Shown here piece by piece: positions 36,588-44,612 of a stretch of DNA of 48,244 nucleotides. Both the position numbers and the translations under genes were made by a program. How positions within the stretch are numbered: position 1 is the first letter of the stretch; every line of letters begins with the position of its first letter. Under the pieces are notes generated by a model. That model ran no database searches, had not been told where the DNA came from, and worked only from the letters and a program-made list of their open reading frames with translations. The DNA comes from Streptomyces sp. SolWspMP-5a-2 (GTDB taxonomy: Bacteria; Actinomycetota; Actinomycetes; Streptomycetales; Streptomycetaceae): assembly GCF_900091845.1 (NCBI RefSeq), contig NZ_FMCI01000099.1:1-48244 (forward strand), given 5' to 3'.

Positions 36588-37511
36588 TCACGCGGCGAGT
36601 TCGCCCAGGAGCGTCCAGGTGCGCCTGCGGTCGGCCGTCCCGGCGATCTCGGTGCCGGAGAGGACCACCTCGGTCGCCCCGGCGTCCCGGTAGCGGCGGA
36701 CCTCGGCCGCCACCGCCCGTTCGTCGCCGATCACGGCCAGGTCGGACGCCCGGGTGCCCCCGGAGAGCGCGATGGCGCGCGCGTAGGACGGGAACCGCTC
36801 GTAGAACGCGAGCTGTTCGGTGGCCCGCGCGCGGACGGCGTCGACGTCGTCGGTGACCACGCCCGGCACCAGGGCCACGATCCGCGGCGCCGGTCGCCCC
36901 GCGGCCCGCGCCGCCGCGGTGACCGCCGGGACGATGTGCTCCGCCAGCGCCCGAGGCCCCGCCAGGTACGGCAGGATCCCGTCGGCCAGCTCCCCGCTGA
37001 CCCGCAGGGCCTGCGGCCCCATCGCCGCCACCAGTAGCGGGACACCGCCCTCCGCGCCCGGCACCCGCGCCGGGAGCGGGGTGGTGGCGGTGAGCAGCTC
37101 CCCGTGGAAGTCCGCGCTGCCGTCCCGCGTCAACTGCCGCAGCGCGGTGAGGAATTCACGCAGCCGGGCGATGGGCCGCTCGAAGGGCAGCCCGAACCCG
37201 GTCTCGGTGAGCAGCTTGGTGCCGAGGGCGAGACCGAGGTGGTAGCGGCCGTGGGTGGCGGCCTGCGCGGTCTGCGCCTGGCTGGAGACGACCAGCGGAT
37301 GCCGTCCGAAGACCGGGACCGCGGACGTCCCCACCTGCAGCCCCGGCACCTCGCGCCCGACGAGCGCCGCGAGCTGGGGCGAGTCGGCGCCGAAGGTCTG
37401 TCCGAACCAGGCCGAGCGCAGCCCGGCCGCCGCCGCCTCGCGGGCCAGCGCCACGGAGGCGTCGACCTGGTTCCCGGCGTCCGGTGTGTTGAGCACCACT
37501 CCCACTGTCAT
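36588..37511 (-). CDS. LLM-class (F420/FMN-dependent) oxidoreductase
   Basis: A 307-residue luciferase-like TIM-barrel oxidoreductase. Seen are MTVGVVLNTPDAGNQVD, SAWFGQTFG, VGTSAVPVFGRHPLVVSSQAQTA, the GRYHLGLALGT strand, and the C-terminal VIGDERAVAAEVRRYRDAGATEVVLS. The shape matches the F420-dependent subgroup of the luciferase family rather than the two-component FMNH2 monooxygenases. The ATG lacks a clear Shine-Dalgarno; a start 11 codons upstream is possible. It is divergent from the sulfonate operon, but a shared role in organosulfur use is only inferred. Confidence 0.88.
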   Translation of the reverse strand: MTVGVVLNTPDAGNQVDASVALAREAAAAGLRSAWFGQTFGADSPQLAALVGREVPGLQVGTSAVPVFGRHPLVVSSQAQTAQAATHGRYHLGLALGTKLLTETGFGLPFERPIARLREFLTALRQLTRDGSADFHGELLTATTPLPARVPGAEGGVPLLVAAMGPQALRVSGELADGILPYLAGPRALAEHIVPAVTAAARAAGRPAPRIVALVPGVVTDDVDAVRARATEQLAFYERFPSYARAIALSGGTRASDLAVIGDERAVAAEVRRYRDAGATEVVLSGTEIAGTADRRRTWTLLGELAA

Positions 37512-37663
37512 GTCTGTCGCAACGGCCGCCGCGCGAGCCCGCATTCCGCCCGGGTGTGACAGCTTCCTTGCAGTCGTGTGAACGGCGCCCGCGCCCCGCC
37601 CACCGAGTGGGCCCCGGTGTTCCACAGCGTGGACTGCGCCTGGTGCGCCGCCGTCCGCTGCGG

Positions 37664-37669
37664 TACAAC
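37664..37669 (+). promoter_or_regulatory. -10 element of a probable leaderless transcript
   Basis: TACAAC ends 7 nt before the ATG of the cysteine leader ORF, so a transcript would start at or next to the A of the ATG. No ribosome site precedes that ATG. The -35 is poorly defined (TGGTGC at 17-nt spacing). Confidence 0.5.
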
Positions 37670-37676
37670 TTCCCCC

Positions 37677-37745
37677 ATGATCCGCGAAGCCCTGGTACGC
37701 CGCCTGGTCGTCGACCTGTGCCGCCGTACGGCCGCGTGTTGTTGA
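37677..37745 (+). CDS. Cysteine-rich leader peptide (22 aa) of the sulfonate operon
   Basis: A 22-codon ORF ending RRLVVDLCRRTAACC. It fits the RxxVDLxR...C pattern of the small leader peptides that precede many sulfur-metabolism genes in Actinobacteria. The last two codons are TGT TGT, a rare Cys codon in this genome type, placed right before TGA. In mycobacteria, polycysteine leaderless ORFs act as cysteine-responsive attenuators: shortage of Cys-tRNA stalls the ribosome and relieves termination. Here the ORF lies 136 nt before the sulfonate permease gene with a GC-rich hairpin between. The missing Shine-Dalgarno and close -10 box fit leaderless translation. The peptide itself probably has no function beyond sensing. 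Confidence 0.85.
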   Translation: MIREALVRRLVVDLCRRTAACC

Positions 37746-37757
37746 TCCTGCCTCTCT

Positions 37758-37798
37758 GACGCGCCCCGCCCGCTTCCCTCCGGGCCGCCCGCCGCGTC
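37758..37798 (+). terminator. Candidate attenuator hairpin downstream of the cysteine leader
   Basis: GACGCG pairs with CGCGTC (37758-37763 with 37793-37798), and an inner GCCCG/CGGGC stem (37768-37772 with 37781-37785) is enclosed. It is followed by GCCCTTTCTCCC. It begins 12 nt past the leader stop, a spacing at which a ribosome stalled on the final Cys codons could interfere with folding or Rho access. Confidence 0.5.
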
Positions 37799-37881
37799 GC
37801 CCTTTCTCCCTCTCCCGTCCGCCGCCCCCGTGCGCGCAGGCGTCCCTGCGCCGTTCCCTCCGAGGCCCGTGGAGGTCCTCC

Positions 37882-38757
37882 GTGCCCCCTGCATCCGCCG
37901 CGCCCGCGGCGCTGCGCGACCCCGTGGACGAGGCGGAGCCCGCTCCCCGCCGCCGGGCCCGCTCCCGGACCGGCGGCGCGCTGCGCCGACTCGCCCTGCC
38001 GCTCGGCTCGCTGCTGCTCTTCCTCGCCGTCTGGCAGTCGGTGGCCGCCGCCGGCACCTGGAGCGAGACCCTCGTACCGCCCCCGGCCAGGGTCTGGGAC
38101 GCCTTCGTCGACGTCTCCACGACCCATGACGGCGTTCGCGGCTACAACGGCACCTACCTCGTGGAGCACCTCGGCATCAGCCTGCGGCGCATCGCGCTCG
38201 GCGCCGGGCTCGGCATCGCCCTCGGGGTCGCCGCCGGCCTGGTCATGGGCACCGTCGGCTGGGTGCGTTCGCTGTTCGAACCGTGGATCACCTTCCTGCG
38301 GACGCTGCCGCCGCTGGCCTACTTCTCGCTGCTGATCGTCTGGCTCGGCATCGACGAGGAACCGAAGATCACCCTGCTGGCCGTGGCCGCCTTCCCGCCC
38401 GTCGCCGTCGCCACCACCGCGGCCGTCGCCGCCGCGCCCCGCCACCTCCAGGAGGCCGCCCGCGCCCTCGGCGGTTCCCGGCGCGACGTCGTCAGGGACG
38501 TCGTCCTGCCCTCCGCGCTCCCGGAGATCTTCACCGGTGTCCGGCTGGCCGTCGGCGTCGCCTACTCCTCGCTCGTCGCCGCCGAACTCGTCAACGGCCT
38601 GCCCGGCATCGGCGGCATGGTCAAGGACGCCGCCAACTACAACAACACGCCGGTGGTGCTCGTCGGCATCGCCGCCATCGGCGTCTCGGGACTCCTCATC
38701 GACGGCGCGCTGCTGCGGCTCGAACGCGCCGTCGTGCCCTGGCGCGGCCACGCCTGA
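37882..38757 (+). CDS. Sulfonate/taurine ABC transporter permease
   Basis: A 291-residue permease of the SsuC/TauC/NitT family. A Pro/Arg-rich cytoplasmic N-terminus is followed by about six TM helices. The EAA coupling motif sits in LQEAARALGGSRRDVVRDVVLPSALPEIFTGVRLAVG (about 193-229; quoted by its ends), and VAAELVNGLPGIGGMV follows. It forms the membrane channel for the binding protein and ATPase encoded next. The GTG start has GGAGG at 6 nt. Expression is probably set by the cysteine leader upstream. Confidence 0.93.
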   Translation: MPPASAAPAALRDPVDEAEPAPRRRARSRTGGALRRLALPLGSLLLFLAVWQSVAAAGTWSETLVPPPARVWDAFVDVSTTHDGVRGYNGTYLVEHLGISLRRIALGAGLGIALGVAAGLVMGTVGWVRSLFEPWITFLRTLPPLAYFSLLIVWLGIDEEPKITLLAVAAFPPVAVATTAAVAAAPRHLQEAARALGGSRRDVVRDVVLPSALPEIFTGVRLAVGVAYSSLVAAELVNGLPGIGGMVKDAANYNNTPVVLVGIAAIGVSGLLIDGALLRLERAVVPWRGHA

Positions 38758-38797
38758 CCGGTCCCACCCACCCACGCCCCTACAGAACAGGCATCCC

Positions 38798-39871
38798 ATG
38801 ACCCCTCCGCAGACCGGCGCCCGCACCGGGACGCCCCAGGGCCGCCCGACCCGCCGCGCCCTGCTCGCCGCCGCGCTCGGCGCCGCCGGCGTCGCCGCCA
38901 CCGGCTGCTCCTCCTCCGGCGGCGGCTCCGGGGGCTCCCGGCGGCTGCGCGTCGGCTACTTCGCCTTCCCCAGCGGCGACCTGCTGGTCAAGAACCGCAA
39001 GCTGCTGGAGAAGGCGCTGCCCGACCGCACCGTCTCCTGGGTCAAGTTCGACTCGGGCGCCAGCGTCAACCAGGCGTTCATCGGCGGCTCCCTCGACATC
39101 GCCGCCCTCGGGTCGAGCCCCTTCGCGCGGGGCATATCGGGCTCCTCGCCCATCCCCTACAAGGTCGCCTTCGTCCTCGACGTGGCCGGGGAGAACGAGG
39201 CGCTCGTGGCGCGCAGGGCGACCGGCGTCACCGACGTGGCCGGGCTCAAGGGACGCACGGTCGCCACCCCCTTCGCCTCCACCTCCCACTACAGCCTGCT
39301 CGCCGCTCTGGAACACGCCGGTCTCACCGCGTCCGACGTGAAGCTGATCGACCTCCAGCCGCAGCCGATCCTCGCCGCCTGGCAGCGCGGCGACATCGAC
39401 GCCGCCTACGTCTGGCTCCCCACTCTCGACGAACTCCGGCATGACGGGACGCAGTTGACCAGCAGCAAGGAGATCGGCTCGCGCGGCAGACCCACCCTCG
39501 ACCTGGCCGTCGTCTCCGACGCGCTGATCGCCGACGACCCGCGGACCATCGCCACCTGGCGCTCGGTCGAGGCCGAGGGCCTGCGCCTGCTCGCCTCCGA
39601 CCCCGACGGCTCGGCACGCTCCATCGCCGACGAACTCGGCATCAGCCTCGCCGACGCCAAGGCCCAGCTCTCCCAGGGCGTCTTCCTCACCCCGAAGACG
39701 ATCGCCTCCGCCGACTGGCTCGGGACCGAGGGCAGCCCCGGCCGACTCGCGGACTACCTCGCCGACACCGGGGCGTTCCTCGCCGACCAGAAGCAGATCC
39801 CGGCCGCGCCCTCCCGGGAGACCGTCCGCAAGGCGCTGTACCTGAAGGGGCTGCCCGATGGTGTCGCGTGA
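38798..39871 (+). CDS. Sulfonate/taurine ABC transporter substrate-binding lipoprotein
   Basis: A 357-residue TauA/SsuA-type binding protein. Its signal sequence starts with RPTRRALLAAALG (a twin Arg may allow Tat export) and ends in the lipobox AATGC (lipidated Cys 37). The mature part has RLRVGYFAFPSGDLLVKN, FIGGSLDIAALGSSPFARG, LKGRTVATPFASTSHYSLL and WQRGDIDAAYVWLP, the usual pattern for taurine/aliphatic-sulfonate binders. A 40-nt gap follows the permease gene, and the 3' end overlaps the ATPase gene by 14 nt. It delivers the ligand to the permease at the outer membrane face. Confidence 0.93.
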   Translation: MTPPQTGARTGTPQGRPTRRALLAAALGAAGVAATGCSSSGGGSGGSRRLRVGYFAFPSGDLLVKNRKLLEKALPDRTVSWVKFDSGASVNQAFIGGSLDIAALGSSPFARGISGSSPIPYKVAFVLDVAGENEALVARRATGVTDVAGLKGRTVATPFASTSHYSLLAALEHAGLTASDVKLIDLQPQPILAAWQRGDIDAAYVWLPTLDELRHDGTQLTSSKEIGSRGRPTLDLAVVSDALIADDPRTIATWRSVEAEGLRLLASDPDGSARSIADELGISLADAKAQLSQGVFLTPKTIASADWLGTEGSPGRLADYLADTGAFLADQKQIPAAPSRETVRKALYLKGLPDGVA

Positions 39872-40673
39872 GACGGACGGCGCCCGGCCCGCCGAGGACA
39901 CCGGGCGCCCGGGGGCCGTCCGCCTGGCCGACGTCACCCACCGCTACGGCGAGGGCGACGACGCCGTCACCGCCGTCGGACCGGTCGGACTGGACATCGA
40001 GCCCGGCGAGTTCGTCGTGCTGGTCGGCGCCTCCGGCTGCGGCAAGAGCACCCTGCTGCGGCTGATCGCCGGATTCGAGCGGCCCACCCGCGGCACCGTC
40101 ACCGTCTCGGGCGCCGCGCCACGCCCCGGGCAGCAGGCGGGCGTCGTGTTCCAGCAGCCCCGCCTGCTGCCCTGGCGCACCGTCGGCGGCAACATCGACC
40201 TGGCGCTGCGCTACGCGGGCGTCCCCAGGGACCTGTGGGAGACCCGGCGGGCCGAACTCCTGCACCGCGTCGGCCTCGACGGCACCGAGCGGCGCCGGGT
40301 CTGGGAGATCTCCGGCGGGCAGCAGCAGCGGGTCGCCATCGCCCGCACGCTCGCCGCCGACAACCCCGTCCTGCTCCTCGACGAACCGTTCGCCGCGCTG
40401 GACGCGCTGACCCGCGAGCGGCTCCAGGAGGACGTCCGCCGGGTCACCGCCAGGACCGGCGGCACCACCGTCTTCGTCACCCACTCCGCCGACGAGGCCG
40501 TCTTCCTCGGCTCCCGGGTGGTGGTGCTCAGCAGACGCCCCGGGACCGTCGTCCTCGATCTGCCCGTCGGCCTCCCGCGCGGGGACGTCGACGCCGAAGA
40601 TGTACGCGGCGGCGCCGAGTTCGCCGCGCTGCGCGCCCGCGTCGCCCACGAGGTCAAGGCGGCCGCGGCCTGA
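39858..40673 (+). CDS. Sulfonate/taurine ABC transporter ATP-binding protein
   Basis: A 271-residue SsuB/TauB-type ATPase. Walker A is GASGCGKS (57-64), the Q-loop VVFQQPRLLPW (about 96-106), the signature ISGGQQQR (151-158), and Walker B VLLLDEP with catalytic Glu (E176), then a His switch in VTHSADEA. LPWRTVGGNI is typical of the nitrate/sulfonate/taurine subfamily. The start lies inside the binding-protein gene (14-nt overlap) with AAGGGG upstream. It energises import. Confidence 0.94.
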   Translation: MVSRETDGARPAEDTGRPGAVRLADVTHRYGEGDDAVTAVGPVGLDIEPGEFVVLVGASGCGKSTLLRLIAGFERPTRGTVTVSGAAPRPGQQAGVVFQQPRLLPWRTVGGNIDLALRYAGVPRDLWETRRAELLHRVGLDGTERRRVWEISGGQQQRVAIARTLAADNPVLLLDEPFAALDALTRERLQEDVRRVTARTGGTTVFVTHSADEAVFLGSRVVVLSRRPGTVVLDLPVGLPRGDVDAEDVRGGAEFAALRARVAHEVKAAAA

Positions 40674-40729
40674 GGCCCACACGGACCGACCGCGTCACCA
40701 CGACCGGTCACCACGGAAGGGGAACCAGC

Positions 40730-41641
40730 ATGACCGTCACCACCGCACCGTCCCACCACGCCGGGACGGCCCGCCCGTCCGGCGCCGACACCGCGGGCCT
40801 GCGGATCGACCCGCTCGGACCGAGCTTCGGCGCCGAGGTGCGCGGCATCGACCTCGGCCGCCTCGACGACGACCAGGTGCTGGCCCTGCGCACCGCCCTC
40901 GTCACGTACAAGGTGGTCTTCCTGCCCGGCCAGGACATCGACGACCGCGCCCAGATCGACCTGGGCCGCCGGCTCGGCGAGGTCACCGCAGGCCACCCGG
41001 TCCACGACTCGGGGGACGTCCCCGACGAGGTCTACGCCCTCGACAGCCAGGACAACGGGTTCGCCGACGTCTGGCACACCGACGTGACGTTCGTCCGCCG
41101 CCCGCCCGCGATCTCCGTGCTGCGCGCCGTGGTCCTGCCCCCGTACGGCGGTGACACCTCCTGGGCGGACAGCCAGCTCGCCTACGAGTCGCTGACGCCC
41201 GCGCTGCGCGACCTCATCGACCCGCTCACCGCCGTCCACGACGGCAGCCGCGAGTTCGGCTACTACCTCGCCCAGCGCCGCAAGGGACGCGGGAACCTCT
41301 GGGACGGCGAGGTCGTCACCGATCTCGTCCCCGTCGAGCACCCCGTGGTGCGCGTCCACCCGGAGAGCGGCCGCAGGGGCCTCTTCGTGAACCCGGGCTT
41401 CACCTCGCACATCACCGGCGTCTCCGAGCACGAGAGCCGGGGCATCCTCGACATCCTCTACGCCCACCTCACCAAGCCCGAGCACACCGTCAGGCATCGC
41501 TGGCAGCGCGGGGACGTCGCCCTCTGGGACAACCGCGCCACCTCCCACTACGCCAACCGCGACTACGGCGACCAGCACCGCGTCATGCACCGCATCACCC
41601 TGCGCGGCGACCTGCCGGTCGGCCCGGCGACGGCCGCCTAG
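40730..41641 (+). CDS. TauD/TfdA-type Fe(II)/2-oxoglutarate dioxygenase
   Basis: A 303-residue enzyme of the taurine dioxygenase family. The iron ligands are H116 and D118 in VWHTDVTF and H273 in RATSHYANRDYGDQHRVMHR; R288 binds 2-oxoglutarate. With the sulfonate transporter it should hydroxylate taurine or a related alkylsulfonate at the carbon bearing sulfur, releasing sulfite for cysteine synthesis. The substrate specificity is not proved by sequence. The ATG has GGAAGGGG upstream. It lies 56 nt after the ATPase gene and in the same operon. Confidence 0.93.
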   Translation: MTVTTAPSHHAGTARPSGADTAGLRIDPLGPSFGAEVRGIDLGRLDDDQVLALRTALVTYKVVFLPGQDIDDRAQIDLGRRLGEVTAGHPVHDSGDVPDEVYALDSQDNGFADVWHTDVTFVRRPPAISVLRAVVLPPYGGDTSWADSQLAYESLTPALRDLIDPLTAVHDGSREFGYYLAQRRKGRGNLWDGEVVTDLVPVEHPVVRVHPESGRRGLFVNPGFTSHITGVSEHESRGILDILYAHLTKPEHTVRHRWQRGDVALWDNRATSHYANRDYGDQHRVMHRITLRGDLPVGPATAA

Positions 41642-41735
41642 GCGGGCCCCGGGGCGGCGGAGGGAGACCGTGCTCCGCCGCCCGGCCGCCGCGCGCACGT
41701 CCGTCCCGCTCCGCCCGACCACCGGAGGACACCCC

Positions 41736-42838
41736 ATGACCGCACGTGCCGCAGGACTGCCCGGTCTCCACCTCGCCCTGGAGGCCGACGGCGACGGCGC
41801 CCACCCGGCCGCCCGGCTCCACTCGGGGCGTCCGGCCGGCGCCGCCCTCACCCCCGCCGCCCTGCGGGACACCGCCCTCGCCGCCGAGGCGGCCGGACTC
41901 ACCCTCGTCACCTACGCGGACACGCCCCTGCCGCCGCGCGCCGGGGGACGCACCCTCGGCCGGATCGAGGCCGGGACCCGGGCCGCGTACCTCTCGGGCC
42001 TCACCGACCGGATCGGACTCGCGCCCACCCTGCACGTCACCACCACGGAGCCCTTCCACCTCGCCACCCAGCTCGCCAGCCTCGACCACGCCTCCCGCGG
42101 ACGGGCCGCCTGGGTCGTCGGCGCGGCGGCGGACGCGGCCGGACTGGCCACCGTGGGACGGGAGTCCGTCACCCCGGAGGAGCTGGCCCGCGAGATCGCC
42201 GACGTCGTCGACACCGCCCGCGCCCTCTGGGACTCCTGGGAGGACGACGCGATCGTCCGGGACGTCGCCACCGGCCGCTTCCTGGACGCCGACCGGGTGC
42301 ACCACATCGACTTCGAGGGCGCCGCCTTCAGCGTCAAGGGCCCCCTCATCACCCCCGCCCGCCGCAGGGCCAGGTCGTCGTCCTCGCCCCGGACGCGCTG
42401 GACGCCGACGCGCGCGCCGACGTCGTCCTGGTGGCGCGCGACACCGTCCCCGCCGTCGCCGCCCGCGCCGCCACCGCCCGGCGCAACGGCGCGCCCCTCG
42501 CCTTCGCGGAGGTCGAGGTGGTCCTCGACGCGGCGACCCCGGCCGCCGAGCGGCTCGCCGCGCTGGACGCCGACGCCGAGCGCCCCGACACCGGCAGGCT
42601 CCGCCACGTCGGATCGTCCCGGGAGCTGGTCCGGCTCCTCGTGGAGCTGGCCGGGTCCGTGGACGGGGTCAGGCTGCACCCCGCCGTCCTCGCCGTCGAC
42701 CTGCCGGTGCTGGCCGCCGAGGTGCTGCCCGCCCTCGCCGCCGCGGGGCTGCACCGCCCGCCCGTGCCAGGCGCCACCCTGCGCGCCTCCCTCGGCCTGC
42801 CCCGGCCCGCCAACCGCCACGCCGCCGCCCGCGGCTGA
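41736..42838 (+). pseudogene. LLM-class flavin monooxygenase, interrupted by a one-base frameshift
   Basis: The first ~208 codons read as a flavin-dependent luciferase-like monooxygenase of the alkanesulfonate/nitrilotriacetate type (LHVTTTEPFHLATQLASLDH, then FEGAAFSVKGPLITPAR). At 42357-42362 the sequence reads CCCGCCCGCCGCAGGGCC where the family expects ...RPPQG. One C appears to be missing, and the correct continuation (PQGQVVVLAPDALDADARAD, through to a TGA at 42836) is in the next frame. With the base restored the protein would be about 367 residues, full family length. The ATG has GGAGGACA upstream. It is either a genuine inactivation, a phase-variable C/G-rich tract, or a sequencing error. 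It would desulfonate a substrate or act on a related compound. Confidence 0.85.
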
Positions 42839-42866
42839 GACCCCCGCCCGGAGCACCGGGCGGGTC
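42839..42866 (+). terminator. Terminator of the sulfonate operon
   Basis: CCGCCCGG-AGCA-CCGGGCGG is a perfect 8-bp stem with a tetraloop, extended by GAC/GTC with a bulge, immediately after the LLM stop codon. Confidence 0.8.
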
Positions 42867-43006
42867 CACCACCACCGGACCAGGGCGCGAAAGGGGAATG
42901 TCACTCCCGGTGACCGGCCGGGCGCCGTGTGAAGGAGTCCGTTTGAGGGCGGGTTATCTGCGCAGGTGTTCTGCTTGGTAACACGTCCGGCGAAAGGAAC
43001 AGCGTC

Positions 43007-44503
43007 ATGGCGGCGACCGACAACGACAGGTCGGCGGATCCCGCCGCGGTCAGGCGCCACAGGGTGCTCTTCCGCGCGATCGACAAACGGCGCCATCCGC
43101 GGCTGCGGCGCAGCGACATCACGGTGACCGACGAGGCGTCCGTCAAGCGCGCCACCAAGGCCGCCGCCCTCGGCAACGCGATGGAGTGGTACGACTTCGG
43201 CATCTACAGCTACCTCGCCGCCACCATCGGCAAGGTCTTCTTCCCGTCCGGGAACGACACCGCGCAGCTCCTCAGCTCCTTCGCCACCTTCGCGGTGGCC
43301 TTCCTCGTTCGCCCGGTCGGCGGCATGGTCTTCGGGCCGCTCGGTGACAAGGTCGGCCGCAAGCGGATCCTCTCCATCACCATGATCATGATGGCCGTCG
43401 GCACCTTCGCCATCGGCCTCATCCCCTCGCACGCCAGCATCGGCTTCTGGGCCCCGGCCCTGCTGATCTTCTTCCGGCTGGTGCAGGGCTTCTCCACCGG
43501 CGGCGAGTACGGGGGCGCCTCGACCTTCATCGCCGAGTACGCGCCCGACAAGCGGCGCGGGTTCTTCGGCAGCTTCCTGGAGTTCGGCACCCTCGCCGGA
43601 TACGTCGCCGCCTCCGGGCTCGTGGTGCTCCTCACCAGCGTCTTCAGCGAGAGCCAGATGATCGACTGGGGCTGGCGCATCCCCTTCCTGGTCGCCGCGC
43701 CGCTCGGCTTCATCGGCCTCTACCTGCGGCTCAAGCTCGACGAGACCCCCGCGTTCCAGAAGCTGGAGGGCGGCCACGCCAAGACCGCCGAGGCCGCCGA
43801 CACGGTGGAGACCTCCGCCACCGCCGACCTCGGCAAGATCTTCACCCGGTACTGGAGGCCGCTGCTGCTGTGCCTCGCGCTCGTCGCGGCCTACAACATC
43901 ACCGACTACATGCTGCTGTCGTACATGCCGACGTACCTCTCCGAGGAACTCGGCTACGGCACCAACCACGGGCTGCTCATCCTGCTCCTCGTGATGGTCC
44001 TCCAGATGTGCGTGATCAGCCGGGTCGGACGCCTCTCGGACCGCTTCGGACGCAAGCCGCTGCTGATGACGGGGATGCTCGGCTTCCTCTTCCTCTCCGT
44101 GCCGTCCTTCCTGCTCATCCGGCAGGGCAACGTCGTCCTCATCACCGCGGGGCTGCTCCTGATGGGCCTCTCCCTGGTCGCGATGCTGGGCACCATGTCG
44201 GCCGCGCTCCCGGCGATATTCCCCACCCAGGTGCGGTACGGCTCCCTCTCGGTCTCCTACAACCTCGCGACGTCCCTCTTCGGCGGCACCACGCCCCTGG
44301 TGATCACCGCGCTGATCAGCACCTTCGACACCAACCTGATGCCCGCGTTCTACGCCATGGCGGCCGCCGTCGTCGGCGTCGTCGCCGTCCTGTGCATGAA
44401 GGAGACGGCCAACGAGCCGCTGGCGGGCTCCCCGCCGTCGGTCGAGACGCAGCAGGAGGCGGCGGAGATCGTGCAGGCGCAGACACCCGACCCGCGGTTC
44501 TGA
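43007..44503 (+). CDS. MFS transporter, metabolite:H+ symporter (ProP/MHS-like)
   Basis: A 498-residue, 12-TM permease. Signature stretches of the MHS family are ALGNAMEWYDFGIYSYLAATIGKVFFPSGN (about 54-83, quoted by ends), RPVGGMVFGPLGDKVGRKRIL (TM2-3 loop), QGFSTGGEYGGASTFIAEYAPDKRRG, and SDRFGRKPLL. Relatives import proline, glycine betaine, shikimate or dicarboxylates; ProP-like is the closest description. The N-terminus is longer than usual by roughly 35 residues. AAGGAA precedes the ATG. It has its own upstream region after the sulfonate-operon terminator, so it is probably a separate unit. Confidence 0.9.
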   Translation: MAATDNDRSADPAAVRRHRVLFRAIDKRRHPRLRRSDITVTDEASVKRATKAAALGNAMEWYDFGIYSYLAATIGKVFFPSGNDTAQLLSSFATFAVAFLVRPVGGMVFGPLGDKVGRKRILSITMIMMAVGTFAIGLIPSHASIGFWAPALLIFFRLVQGFSTGGEYGGASTFIAEYAPDKRRGFFGSFLEFGTLAGYVAASGLVVLLTSVFSESQMIDWGWRIPFLVAAPLGFIGLYLRLKLDETPAFQKLEGGHAKTAEAADTVETSATADLGKIFTRYWRPLLLCLALVAAYNITDYMLLSYMPTYLSEELGYGTNHGLLILLLVMVLQMCVISRVGRLSDRFGRKPLLMTGMLGFLFLSVPSFLLIRQGNVVLITAGLLLMGLSLVAMLGTMSAALPAIFPTQVRYGSLSVSYNLATSLFGGTTPLVITALISTFDTNLMPAFYAMAAAVVGVVAVLCMKETANEPLAGSPPSVETQQEAAEIVQAQTPDPRF

Positions 44504-44551
44504 CCCGCCGCGCACACCCCTCCCGGCGCCCGCCCCGGGCCCGGCCGCGCT

Positions 44552-44594
44552 CCTGGAACGCCCCGTGTCCTTCTCCGGCGCGGGGCGTTCCAGG
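44552..44594. terminator. Bidirectional terminator between two convergent transporter genes
   Basis: CCTGGAACGCCCCG pairs perfectly with CGGGGCGTTCCAGG (14 bp, 15-nt loop) between the stop of the MHS permease and the stop of the DHA2 exporter. Confidence 0.9.
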
Positions 44595-44612
44595 TCCCAC
44601 CCCGGGGGCGGT

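Noticed and set aside
41736..42838. Programmed ribosomal frameshifting in the LLM gene.
   Set aside because: There is no classical slippery heptamer with a downstream structure at the junction, and the family is normally encoded in one frame; mutation or sequencing error is simpler.
42898..42981. A 27-codon ORF with two Cys (ending LRAGYLRRCSAW) before the MHS transporter, considered as a second cysteine leader.
   Set aside because: It lacks the RxxVDLxR motif and tandem Cys codons, and its purine-rich AAAGGGG is only one base from the ATG. The evidence is too thin to call.
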